Below are positions 1 through 9,010 of a stretch of DNA of 64,000 nt, piece after piece. Both the position numbers and the translations under genes were made by a program. Below the pieces are notes generated by a model. The model saw nothing but the letters and a program-made list of their open reading frames with translations. It was not told the origin of the DNA and did no database searches. The DNA comes from an uncultured Bacteroidales bacterium. Its GTDB lineage: Bacteria; Bacteroidota; Bacteroidia; Bacteroidales; UBA932. Every line of letters begins with the position of its first letter. Within the stretch, counting starts at the first letter, position 1. Location of the stretch: assembly GCA_947306365.1 (NCBI GenBank), contig CAMZGD010000003.1, positions 1 through 64,000 on the forward strand. The letters run 5' to 3'.

Positions 1-761
1 TCGTCGCGGTCGAAGGTCAGGCGGAAGTTGCCGCTCCAGGCCAGGGCGCCGGCGACTACGTCGCCCGCCGTCTCGCTGAATTCGGCGGTGCCGAGGCTGA
101 GCAGGAAGGAAGGATTGCTGCTCTGCGTGGCCTGGACGCCGCGCCGCGACTCGATCACCTTGGTGTCGTGTCCCAGCAGCTCGCGGTCCGTCTGCATTTC
201 GCTGGCCCAGCCGCCCCAGGTGTGGGTGAGCAGGTACTGGTCGGATTCCAGGTGGAGGGCGGAAGAAGCGTAGTCCAGCAGTTCCACCGGGCGCTTGCCG
301 CCGTTGGTGATCTCCGTGTGGGCCACGATCACGTCTTCGTACGCGTAGGCGTCATAGACCAGCGCAACGGCCAGGGCGGTCACGGGGTCTTGCAGCCGGA
401 CGGTCGTCGTGACGACGTCGCCGCGGGACGTCGTTTCATGGCCGGCGTAGAAGAGTTCGGTATTGTGGTTGCCGTCGGCATAGCGGACGTGCAGGGCCGG
501 TGCGCCGAGGAAGGTGCCGCCGACGGTGGGGACCGTCATCGGTCCTTCGCCCGGGGCGAGCCGCCGGACATCTTCCATCGCGGCGAACTGCCCGGGATCG
601 AGGATGCGGGCGCCATAATGGCGGGTGCGGAGGTTTCCCTGCGCATCGACGGTGAGGATGAGCTGGGTATGGTCGGTTTCGACGATAATCGGGCTCCGCT
701 GTGCGGCGGAGAGGTTCAGGGCGCACAGGATGGCGCCGGCAAACAGGAGTAAACGTTTCAT
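1..761 (-). CDS. GH36-like alpha-galactosidase, N-terminal part (runs off window left edge)
   Basis: Open minus-strand frame from ATG at 761 with signal peptide MKRLLLFAGAILCALNLSAAQ; continues ELFYAGHETTSRGDVVTTTVRLQDPVTALAVALVYDAYAYEDVIVAHTEITNGG, resembling GH36 N-terminal domain. Absent from ORF track because it has no stop in the window. Confidence 0.75.
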   Translation of the reverse strand, partial: MKRLLLFAGAILCALNLSAAQRSPIIVETDHTQLILTVDAQGNLRTRHYGARILDPGQFAAMEDVRRLAPGEGPMTVPTVGGTFLGAPALHVRYADGNHNTELFYAGHETTSRGDVVTTTVRLQDPVTALAVALVYDAYAYEDVIVAHTEITNGGKRPVELLDYASSALHLESDQYLLTHTWGGWASEMQTDRELLGHDTKVIESRRGVQATQSSNPSFLLSLGTAEFSETAGDVVAGALAWSGNFRLTFDRD

Positions 762-799
762 CGGTATAGCTTTCCGGCCACAATTTACGCATTTTTTAG

Positions 800-807
800 T
801 AAATTTG
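800..807 (+). promoter_or_regulatory. Putative Bacteroidota -7 box TAAATTTG
   Basis: TAnnTTTG match 24 bp upstream of ATG at 831. Confidence 0.5.
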
Positions 808-830
808 CATGCTGACCAGCATAATACGGA

Positions 831-2579
831 ATGTCCAGACCCCAGAAGATCGCGGCAGTCGTGATGACGGTGCTTACGGGTATCGCCATCTATGGTTTCT
901 TTGCCTTCCGGTATCCGTACCATCTCCATTTCCAGGAACAGTACCAGTTGTTCGAATGGACGGGCGCCTATTTCGCACAGGTGGCCGGGGTGCCCGGCGG
1001 ACTGGCAGACTGGCTGGGTCGCTGCCTCACCCAGTTTTTCTATTACGCCCCGCTGGGGGCTGCCCTGACGGCCCTGCTGCTCTGTGGCGTGCAGTTGCTT
1101 ACCTGGGCGGTTTCCGCCCGAAGGTCGCTGATGCTGTATGCGCTCAGTTTCCTCCCCGCACTGCTGCTGGCTGCGTTCTGCTGCGATGAGAACGCCCTGT
1201 TGGGGCCGGTCGTGGCCGTGGCGCTGTCGCTCGGTGCGGCGGCCCTGTGCCGGCGCGTCGTTCCGCAGAAAGGGCGCCGGCTGCTGGAACTGCTGCTGGT
1301 CCCGGTGCTGTATCTGGCCTGCGGACCGGTCTGCCTGCTCTTCGTGCTGGTGTCGGTGTGTCAGGAATTCGCCGGCGGGGAAGGGAAGCCCTGGCTTTTT
1401 GCGGCGGGGATGCTGGCCGTCGCCGCGGCCTGCCCTCTGGTCGCCAGCCGCCTCTTCCCGTATCCGCTCCACCGGCTGGTGGAAGGCGTCCACTACTACC
1501 GTTTCCATAACATCCTGCCTGGCATGCTGTATGCCGCTGTCCTGGCCGCGCTGCTGGTGGTTGCGGTATCCTGCCTGAAGGTGCGCAAACCGCTGCGGAG
1601 CCTGGTTCCCGCCGTCATCCTGTATGTCGTGCTGCTGGCTGCCGGGACATTCCTGACGCTGCGCACAGCCGATCCGGTGAAGGAGGAGTGGATGCGCTAC
1701 GACTTCATGGTCCGGATGCAGATGTGGAACCGGATCATGACGGCCGCCGACCGGCGCAATCCCGACAATCCCAAGACCGTTTCGTGCCTGAACCTGGCCC
1801 TGGCCAGGACGGGCCGCCTCCCCGACAGCCAGTTCACGTATTTCCAGAACGGGCCGGAGGGGCTGCTGCCCACCTATGAGGGCGATTTCACCAATCCGGT
1901 GTCCACCGGGGAGATTTATTGGCACCTGGGGATGGTCAATACCGCCCAACGCTATGCCTTCGAGGCGCAGGAAGCCATCCCGGATTTCCAGAAAAGCGCC
2001 CGCTTTTACCGGCGCCTCGCGGAAACGAATCTCGTGAACGGCGATACGACCGTTGCGATGAAATACCTGAATGTCTTGCAGCACACCACGTTCTACCGTG
2101 CCTGGGCCCGGGAGACCGCGGCGCTCGTCTCGGAGGGAACGCTTTTCGAGAAGCGTCCGGAACTCGCCCGCGCCCGTACCCTTCGCCTGCGGGAGCACGA
2201 CTTCCTCTTCAGCGAGACGGAGATGGACTCCATGCTGGGGCTCCTGAACGTGGAGCATCCCGAAAACACAATGGCCGTCGATTACCTGATGGCCTGGTGC
2301 CTGCTCCGTAAGGACCTGAACCGCTTCGCGGAATGTCTCCCGATGGTGACGGCGTCGCCGCTGCCGCAGGCCTATCAGGAAGCGCTCCTGCTGCTGTGGT
2401 TCTTCACCCACGACGGCTACGACGGGCTGCCGGCCTCGATCGCGCCGGGCAACGTGCAGCGGTTGAACCGCTTCCTGGCCGATGTCGATGCCGGGAAAAG
2501 CCGGGCCGCGATGGAGGCCGTCTATGGCAAGACCTACTGGTTCTACTATGTGTATCGCTACCAAAACCGTCCCGAGTAA
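831..2579 (+). CDS. DUF6057-like polytopic membrane protein with C-terminal soluble repeat-like region (cassette 1)
   Basis: 582 aa, many hydrophobic segments; PGGLADWL motif shared with 10455-11903; C-terminus RRLAETNLVNGD...YGKTYWFYYVYRYQN shared with 7400-8464. Confidence 0.7.
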   Translation: MSRPQKIAAVVMTVLTGIAIYGFFAFRYPYHLHFQEQYQLFEWTGAYFAQVAGVPGGLADWLGRCLTQFFYYAPLGAALTALLLCGVQLLTWAVSARRSLMLYALSFLPALLLAAFCCDENALLGPVVAVALSLGAAALCRRVVPQKGRRLLELLLVPVLYLACGPVCLLFVLVSVCQEFAGGEGKPWLFAAGMLAVAAACPLVASRLFPYPLHRLVEGVHYYRFHNILPGMLYAAVLAALLVVAVSCLKVRKPLRSLVPAVILYVVLLAAGTFLTLRTADPVKEEWMRYDFMVRMQMWNRIMTAADRRNPDNPKTVSCLNLALARTGRLPDSQFTYFQNGPEGLLPTYEGDFTNPVSTGEIYWHLGMVNTAQRYAFEAQEAIPDFQKSARFYRRLAETNLVNGDTTVAMKYLNVLQHTTFYRAWARETAALVSEGTLFEKRPELARARTLRLREHDFLFSETEMDSMLGLLNVEHPENTMAVDYLMAWCLLRKDLNRFAECLPMVTASPLPQAYQEALLLLWFFTHDGYDGLPASIAPGNVQRLNRFLADVDAGKSRAAMEAVYGKTYWFYYVYRYQNRPE

Positions 2580-2585
2580 CCCGCT

Positions 2586-4040
2586 ATGAAAAGAATCCTG
2601 TGCTTTGTGACGGTGATGTCGATGCTGGCGGCGTGCAGCCCCCGGGCGCGGCAGGCGACCCCTGCCGGAAAGCTGCCCGACATCTGGCCCGACTATGTCG
2701 GCGTGACCGTGCCTGAGACCGTCGCACCCCTCGATTTTACCCTGCCGGACGCCGATGCGCTCGACGTGCTGCTGACCGCGCCGGATGGCACGACGCTCCG
2801 CAGCGGCGGCAGGACAGCCACCCGTTTCTCCGAAAAGAGCTGGAGGGCGCTGCTGCAACGCAGTGCGGGCGATTCCCTCACGGTGACCGTCTTCGGCCGT
2901 TTCGGCGGTGCCTGGCAGCGATTCGAACCCTTCCGGATCCATGTCTCGAAGGATGCCATCGACTACGGCCTGACCTTCCGCCTGATCGAGCCGGGCTATC
3001 AGATCTACAGCCATATGGGCGTCTACGAGCGCGAACTCGCGTCCTACCGCCAGCGTGCCCTGCTGGAGAACACCCAGTTCGACGGCTGCGTGAACTGCCA
3101 CGCTTCCCGGCGCGACGATCCGGGCAGCTGGACCCTGCACATCCGCGGCAGCCACGGCGCCACGCTCCTGCGGCTCGACGGGGAGATCAAGGCCTACGAC
3201 ACCAAGACCGATTCCACCCTCGGCTTCTGCGTCTATCCGTACTGGCATCCCTCGGGCCGGTACATCGCCTATTCCACTAACAATACGCGCCAGGGATTCC
3301 ATATGCAGGCCGACAAGCTCATCGAAGTGTTCGACCTCGATTCGGACATACAGGTCTATGACATCGCACGGAACAAGCTGATTACGACGCCGCAGGTCAA
3401 GCAGCCGGACATCTGGGAGACCTTCCCGGTGTTTTCGGCCGACGGCCGGACGCTCTATTTCACCGCTGCCGCCAAGGTGGAGATTCCCGGCGAACTGCCC
3501 CAGTCGCGCTACAACCTGATGAAGGTGGACTTCGATCCGGAGACCGGCACCATCGGTACGGACGTGGAACTGCTGGTCGACGCCGCGTCGCAGGGCAGGA
3601 GCCTCTGCTTCCCGCGGCCGTCCTATGACGGGAAATACCTGCTATACACGCTGTGCGACTACGGCACGTTCCCCATCTGGCACCACGAGGCCGACCTGTG
3701 GCTGCTTGACCTGGAAACGGGGGAGACCCGGCCCCTCGACGAAGTCAACAGCGATGATACCGAAAGCTTCCACAACTGGAGCTCGAACAGCCGTTGGGTC
3801 GTATTCTCAAGCCGTCGCGACGATGGCCTGTTCACGCGACTGTACATCGCCCACATCGACGAAAACGGCCGGGCCGGCAAGCCCTTCCTGCTGCCGCAGC
3901 GCGATCCGTGGCACTATTACGATGACCTCTTCCGCTCCTACAACGTCCCCGAATTCGTCACCGGTCCCGTCCCGTTTGAAAGCATCCGCGCCCAGCAAGC
4001 CATCAATGCCTCCGAGCGCGTCTCCTTCGATTATCGCTGA
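2586..4040 (+). CDS. PD40/TolB-like beta-propeller lipoprotein with single CxxCH motif (cassette 1)
   Basis: Lipobox MLAACS; CVNCH; repeated PVFSADGRTLYF / WSSNSRWVVFSSRRDDG blades; paralogous to 5944-7425 and 9007-10458. Confidence 0.8.
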   Translation: MKRILCFVTVMSMLAACSPRARQATPAGKLPDIWPDYVGVTVPETVAPLDFTLPDADALDVLLTAPDGTTLRSGGRTATRFSEKSWRALLQRSAGDSLTVTVFGRFGGAWQRFEPFRIHVSKDAIDYGLTFRLIEPGYQIYSHMGVYERELASYRQRALLENTQFDGCVNCHASRRDDPGSWTLHIRGSHGATLLRLDGEIKAYDTKTDSTLGFCVYPYWHPSGRYIAYSTNNTRQGFHMQADKLIEVFDLDSDIQVYDIARNKLITTPQVKQPDIWETFPVFSADGRTLYFTAAAKVEIPGELPQSRYNLMKVDFDPETGTIGTDVELLVDAASQGRSLCFPRPSYDGKYLLYTLCDYGTFPIWHHEADLWLLDLETGETRPLDEVNSDDTESFHNWSSNSRWVVFSSRRDDGLFTRLYIAHIDENGRAGKPFLLPQRDPWHYYDDLFRSYNVPEFVTGPVPFESIRAQQAINASERVSFDYR

Positions 4041-4057
4041 TAGCGATTTATTTTCGA

Positions 4058-4149
4058 CAGTATATGCCTTGAAAAACATTGGCGCCCACGCCACAGGGGG
4101 AGGGGCCCATGCGTCAGCATGGGAGGGTGGTTTTTCAAGGCATATACTG
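4058..4149. repeat. Hairpin element E1: 20-bp perfect inverted repeat flanking G-rich core
   Basis: Left arm 4058-4077 cagtatatgccttgaaaaac, right arm 4130-4149 gtttttcaaggcatatactg; core gcgcccacgc...gggaggggccc-atgcgtcagcat-gggaggg. Confidence 0.9.
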
Positions 4150-4160
4150 CGAGCTAAACG

Positions 4161-5930
4161 CTAAGGCGCTGCGTCGTAGATGCTTTGTAACGTGTAGTCG
4201 GGATTCTTGTCGGTCGCGGCCTTGACGATGCGGCCGATGGCCTGTTCCGCACTTTCGTCCAGGAACATTCCCGTACCGTGGTCGATGTAGCCGTGCTTCT
4301 CCGCACCGATGCCCGAAGCGCCGTTGTCCCAGAGGTACATCGGCAGCAGCCGGTCGGCGGCAGCCTTGCAGAAATACTCGAAATAGTACAGCTGATAGGG
4401 GAAGTCCTCGGCTTTATGCCGGGAACAGCCGAATTCGCCCAGGTAGACCGGGATGTCCTTGTCCAGATAGGCGGCTTTCAGCTGGTCGAAGACCCACACC
4501 ACATTCTCCTCGTCCTTGTCGCTGCAGCGCTTGGCGGGATCGGCCGTATGGCCCCACTGGGAAACCAGCGGGTCGTTGAGCGTGTAGTTGTACGGGTCGT
4601 AGTCGTGGACGGCCACGATCAGGCGGTTGGCGCCGGTGTAGTCTTTCGGAAGCACGAGGCCGGTGATGGTGAAACCCGGGCTGGCGGCATAGCCGGGCAC
4701 GCCTAGCCAGCGCGTGGCGTTGTTGCCGCCGGTGGTCCGGACAGCGTCGACGAACACCTGGTTCCATTCGTTGAGCACCCTGTACTGGGCATCGGGATTG
4801 GTCTTGAACGCATCGCTCCAGCCCCAGCCGCCGTCCTGGATCTCGTTGAACGACTCGAACACGAGCCATTCTCCCTTGTCCTTGAAGCGGTTGGCAATCT
4901 GGGTCCAGACGCAGAAGATCTCGTCTTTCACCTTTTCGTTCTGCGTTGCGTTGTTGTACGCCTTGGCGATGTCGAGCCAATAGGTCTCGTCGTGGTGGGT
5001 GTTCACGATGGCGACCAGGCCGGCTTTTTCCGCATAGCCGACGATCTCTTCGACGCGGGCGAGCCATTTCTCTTCCAGCAGGTAGCCCGGCGCATCGCCG
5101 ATATGGCCCTGCCAGGTGACGCAGATGCGTACGGCCTTGAATCCCGCCGCTTTCACGCCGTCGAAGGTGGCCTGGGTGCATTTCGCCTTGACCCAGATGG
5201 TTTCCGCCGAGACGCCGTTGCTGATGGCGTCCATATGGTTGCCCATATTCCAGCCCGGGGCCATCGCATTGAAGACCATTTCGGGGGTTAGGGCGGTGGT
5301 GCCGGCGGTGGGAATGTCGCTGAAGGCATCTTCGGTGATTTTGACGGAAAGCTTGTCGTTTCCGCACTGGATGGTGACCGTACCGCTATGGGCGTCCTTC
5401 GTGCGGTTGGCGCCGGCGAAGAGGGTGACGGCAGTCTGGTGGGCGCCGTCGATCGTGCCGGCCTTTACGCCGCACCAGGCGGCGTCGGTACTGACCGTGG
5501 GCTGCTGCGAGGAAGTGACGGTCAGGACTGTCTCGCCGCCGAAGCGGTCGAAGGTCACGCTGGTCTTGTCGACGGCGAGCGCGACTTGCGGGACTTGCTG
5601 GGTGACCGGAATCATCAGGCTCTGCTTCTCGCCGATCACGCGGATGCTGCCGGACCGGTTGTCGGTTCCGGTGTTCTCCTTCGCCGTGACGGAGATCTTG
5701 AGGGTGTTCGAAGCAAAGGCGCCTTCGGAAAGGCTCAGCCAGGACGCGTCTGTGCTGACCGTTGGCTTGATGCCGCTCGTGATGGTCAGCTCCTTGGTGC
5801 CGCCTTTGGCGTCGAAGACCAGTTCGGCCGGGTTGGACACCAGCGTTACGGGCACCGGCTCGACCGGTTCTCCGCAGGCGGAGAGAATCAGGGCGGCGAG
5901 GGCCGCAAACAGGAAATGGGTCATTTTCAT
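4161..5930 (-). CDS. GH5 endoglucanase-type lipoprotein with two N-terminal BACON domains
   Basis: Lipobox LILSACG; two BACON-like repeats (TVSTDASWLSLSEGAF, TVSTDAAWCGVKAGT); GH5 motifs GWNMGNHMD, SFNEIQ, VYLGEFGC. ATG at 5930 preferred over TTG at 5951. Confidence 0.85.
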   Translation of the reverse strand: MKMTHFLFAALAALILSACGEPVEPVPVTLVSNPAELVFDAKGGTKELTITSGIKPTVSTDASWLSLSEGAFASNTLKISVTAKENTGTDNRSGSIRVIGEKQSLMIPVTQQVPQVALAVDKTSVTFDRFGGETVLTVTSSQQPTVSTDAAWCGVKAGTIDGAHQTAVTLFAGANRTKDAHSGTVTIQCGNDKLSVKITEDAFSDIPTAGTTALTPEMVFNAMAPGWNMGNHMDAISNGVSAETIWVKAKCTQATFDGVKAAGFKAVRICVTWQGHIGDAPGYLLEEKWLARVEEIVGYAEKAGLVAIVNTHHDETYWLDIAKAYNNATQNEKVKDEIFCVWTQIANRFKDKGEWLVFESFNEIQDGGWGWSDAFKTNPDAQYRVLNEWNQVFVDAVRTTGGNNATRWLGVPGYAASPGFTITGLVLPKDYTGANRLIVAVHDYDPYNYTLNDPLVSQWGHTADPAKRCSDKDEENVVWVFDQLKAAYLDKDIPVYLGEFGCSRHKAEDFPYQLYYFEYFCKAAADRLLPMYLWDNGASGIGAEKHGYIDHGTGMFLDESAEQAIGRIVKAATDKNPDYTLQSIYDAAP

Positions 5931-5943
5931 AAGGCAGCAGGTA

Positions 5944-7425
5944 TCATTCAAAAGATTCGGCCGGCACTTCCTTCCAGATGCGGCCGATTTCGCGGGCGTC
6001 GAAGCCTACGGGCGCGTCGCCCAGGTCCGGCACGTTGAAGGAACGCAGCATTTTGTCGTAGTAGTGGGGGTCCTTCTGCGGTAGCAGGAAGGGCCGGGTC
6101 ACCGTCCCGTCGTCGGCAACGTGGCTGAAATAGGGCTTTCCGAACATACCGTCGCCCCGTTTGGAGGCGAATACGAACCACTTGGAATCGGACGACCAGC
6201 TGTGGTAGGTGTCCGACTTGTCGTCGTTCACGACGGTCATCGGAACGGTCTCTCCGGTGCGGAGGTCCAGCAGGCAGAGGTCGCATTCGCGGTGATTGAT
6301 GGGGAAGGTCCCGTAGGCCGCGACCGTGAACAGCAGCCAGCGGCCGTCGGGCGAAGCCTTGGGATGACAGGCCGATGCATCGTGGGCGGCGGCGCTCCAC
6401 AGGGTGTCGGCCGGAGTGCCGAGGGCGCCCGTCCGGTCGTCGAACGGAATCCGCACGAGCGAGTACCGCAGCTGTTCCACCCCGGCGGGCAGCGTCCGGG
6501 CCTGAGCCGTGCAGTAATAGACGGAATGTCCGTCGGCAGAGAAGACGGGGAAGGTCTCGAAGACATCGTCCCGCGCCGTTTCCGGGAAGGTCAGCATCCG
6601 GTTTTCGTCGAAGTCGGCCACGCAGAGGTCGGAGGCCGTATCGTAGACTTCCATCCGGCGCCCGCCGTACGAATGCATCGTAGGGACGATGATGTTGGTG
6701 GAGAATACGCCGAAACGGCCGCCCGGGTGGATCTCTCCATAGACGGTGGGGGAGATCATCGCCGAATCGCGGAGCGTGAGCTTGCGCAGCGTTCCGCCCC
6801 GGTTGAGGATGGCGCCGCCACCCTCGCCCCGGAGGTAGAACATCGACAGGTCGCCGCGCCCCTGGGCGTGGATATGGCAGTTCATGCAGTGGTTGCCGGC
6901 GTTTCGCCAGTCGGAGATGAGGCGGGTATCGTAGTTCTCCAGGTTCCGTTCCACGATCTCAAGGTCGTCCCAGACCTCGAAGCCGGGTTCGATGAGACGG
7001 TAGGTGAGGTACGGGTCGATCCGGTCGGGACTTACGTGGATGCACCAGCGGAAGGAGACCGGGATGTCCCCGTCGCGCCAGGCCGACACCACTTCGATGT
7101 CGCCCTCCACGGCAGCGGCGAGCAGCCGCGTCCAGTCTTTCTGCTTCCAGACGACGTCCCGTCCCTTGCGGGTGAAGGAAAGGCCGCCGGCGGAGAAAGT
7201 GGTGGTGAACCGCCTCCCGGCAGGGTCGGTGTAGTAGAAATTGAGGGGTGCGATATTGCAGGGGACGGTGACGTCCTGGTAGTTGGGGAAGATGACCGAC
7301 ATGCGGTCGGTTCCCGTCCCGGCGGGGCGTACGTCGTACGGCCTGTCGCAGGAGAGCAGCAGGAGGAGGACCAGGCCGAAAAGCCCGCCGCGCAGGAGGT
7401 CAGTGCTGTTCATTCCGTACCGCAT
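5944..7425 (-). CDS. PD40/TolB-like beta-propeller lipoprotein with single CxxCH motif (cassette 2)
   Basis: CMNCHIH; PVFSADGHSVYYC; WSSDSKWFVFASKRGDGM; LLPQKDPHYYDKMLRSFNVPD. Confidence 0.8.
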   Translation of the reverse strand: MRYGMNSTDLLRGGLFGLVLLLLLSCDRPYDVRPAGTGTDRMSVIFPNYQDVTVPCNIAPLNFYYTDPAGRRFTTTFSAGGLSFTRKGRDVVWKQKDWTRLLAAAVEGDIEVVSAWRDGDIPVSFRWCIHVSPDRIDPYLTYRLIEPGFEVWDDLEIVERNLENYDTRLISDWRNAGNHCMNCHIHAQGRGDLSMFYLRGEGGGAILNRGGTLRKLTLRDSAMISPTVYGEIHPGGRFGVFSTNIIVPTMHSYGGRRMEVYDTASDLCVADFDENRMLTFPETARDDVFETFPVFSADGHSVYYCTAQARTLPAGVEQLRYSLVRIPFDDRTGALGTPADTLWSAAAHDASACHPKASPDGRWLLFTVAAYGTFPINHRECDLCLLDLRTGETVPMTVVNDDKSDTYHSWSSDSKWFVFASKRGDGMFGKPYFSHVADDGTVTRPFLLPQKDPHYYDKMLRSFNVPDLGDAPVGFDAREIGRIWKEVPAESFE

Positions 7426-8464
7426 AATAGAAATAGTACCAGTAGCTCTTTCCGAATTCCCCGGTCAGGTTGCGGCCGGAGCCGTTGTCGCGCTTGTAGC
7501 CGGCGACGAATCGGTTGAAACGCTCGAAGGTCGCCGGGGAAATCCGGTAGTGGCGGAGGTTCTCCTCCGTCATGCCGCCCTTGGCGGCGAGGAAGATGAG
7601 CATCGCTTCCTCGTACAGGCGCGAGCCCGTCAGCGACGGGTCGTAGTCTTCCACGAAGGCGTCGAGGTCTTTGCCCAGCAGGTCGAGGCACAGCAGGTAG
7701 TCCAGCGCCATCTTGTTGGAAGGGTTGGAATTCAGCAGGACGTGGAGGATGACGCGGGTCTGGTCCATTCCGTGGACCACGTCGAACTGCGGCAGCAGGG
7801 CACGTTTTTCCGCGATGCGCTGCCGGTAGGCCGGACTCCAGGCATCGGGCATCCGCTCCAGGGCCCACGCCCTGTCGTCCGGGGAATTGAGCAGGATGCG
7901 CAGGTATTTGGCGGCCGCCTCGAAATCGCCGGAGACCAGGTTGGTCTCCGCCAGCCGGCGCAGGTAGCGTGAGCCGGTGTGGGCGGGGGAGAACAGCATC
8001 CCCAGCATCGCGTCGCGTTCGGCCAGCGGCATATAGCCCAGGGCGAACCAGACGTCGCCGGCGCAGGCGATCTTGAACGGCGTGGACTGTGCGCCGACCG
8101 GAAGGAACAGCCCGCGCTCGAAAGGCTGGTAGTAGTCCATCAGCCGGTCGGCGAGCTGCCCGTTCATCGCGTTGGACAGGTTGTAATAGTATGTTCCGAT
8201 CTCGGATTTCCGGTCTTCCGCCGCCAGGGCGGCGACGGCCGTCCAGTTCTCCAGGGCGGCTTCGACCGCGAGGCCCATCGCCACTTCCGAAAGCTTGTCG
8301 GGATGGCCCCAGGCTTTCCGTGCCTCGGCGAGGGAAAGGCCGTTCTGGGCGGCGTATTTACGGAAGTAGGGGTACCTGACACAGAACGCAAGCTGGCTGG
8401 CACCGGCCGCCAGCAGGACTGCGGCCAGTGAGATCCATACGATGCGCCGGGTCTTCGGAGACAT
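7400..8464 (-). CDS. DUF6057-related protein, short form with one N-terminal TM segment (cassette 2)
   Basis: 354 aa; YLRRLAETNLVSGDFEAAAKYLRIL and FGKSYWYYFYYAVRNEQ align with C-terminal half of 831-2579. Confidence 0.65.
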   Translation of the reverse strand: MSPKTRRIVWISLAAVLLAAGASQLAFCVRYPYFRKYAAQNGLSLAEARKAWGHPDKLSEVAMGLAVEAALENWTAVAALAAEDRKSEIGTYYYNLSNAMNGQLADRLMDYYQPFERGLFLPVGAQSTPFKIACAGDVWFALGYMPLAERDAMLGMLFSPAHTGSRYLRRLAETNLVSGDFEAAAKYLRILLNSPDDRAWALERMPDAWSPAYRQRIAEKRALLPQFDVVHGMDQTRVILHVLLNSNPSNKMALDYLLCLDLLGKDLDAFVEDYDPSLTGSRLYEEAMLIFLAAKGGMTEENLRHYRISPATFERFNRFVAGYKRDNGSGRNLTGEFGKSYWYYFYYAVRNEQH

Positions 8465-8467
8465 GCC

Positions 8468-9010
8468 TTACGGTTGCTGGGGCAGGGGATACATGCTGAG
8501 GAGAAACGCGCCGGCGATGCTTTCTTCGCCCAGCGCGAGGGCCATCGCCCGGGTGCGTTCCCGGTAAGCCGCCTGCAGGGAATCAGCCAGGTCCTTCCGG
8601 CCGGCTTCGTACAGTTCGCCGTAGCGCAGGTTCTTCTCGATGGTCAGGTCTTTCCACACCTGGAGGCTGTCGTTCTGGGGCGTGCCACCGCCCGTGCTGT
8701 TCGGTCCGATGGTCACATAGATGTCGCCGGGTTCGGTGGCCACGAGCAGGTTCTGGCCCTTGTCGCGGTGCAGCCGATGGAGCCGGATGGCGCACATCCG
8801 GTGCTTGTTTCCCTTGAAGGAAAACTCGTGGTTGTGGATTTCCAGGGAATCGACGTTCTCGGGTTCCTCGTGCCCGACAGGAACAAGGAAGACGCGCACG
8901 CCCTCCAGGTCGTTGGAGGTGACGCGGCCGTGGATGCGGTACTGGTCACGTCCGCAGGACGATAATACGGCAGCCGCGAGAAGGGCGGCCAGAATCAGGG
9001 TTCTTTTCAT
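8468..9010 (-). CDS. DUF4369-like lipoprotein
   Basis: Lipobox AVLSSCG; IHGRVTSNDLEGVRVFLVPVG...VDSLEIHNHEFSFKG pattern; ATGA overlap with upstream gene. Confidence 0.6.
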   Translation of the reverse strand: MKRTLILAALLAAAVLSSCGRDQYRIHGRVTSNDLEGVRVFLVPVGHEEPENVDSLEIHNHEFSFKGNKHRMCAIRLHRLHRDKGQNLLVATEPGDIYVTIGPNSTGGGTPQNDSLQVWKDLTIEKNLRYGELYEAGRKDLADSLQAAYRERTRAMALALGEESIAGAFLLSMYPLPQQP

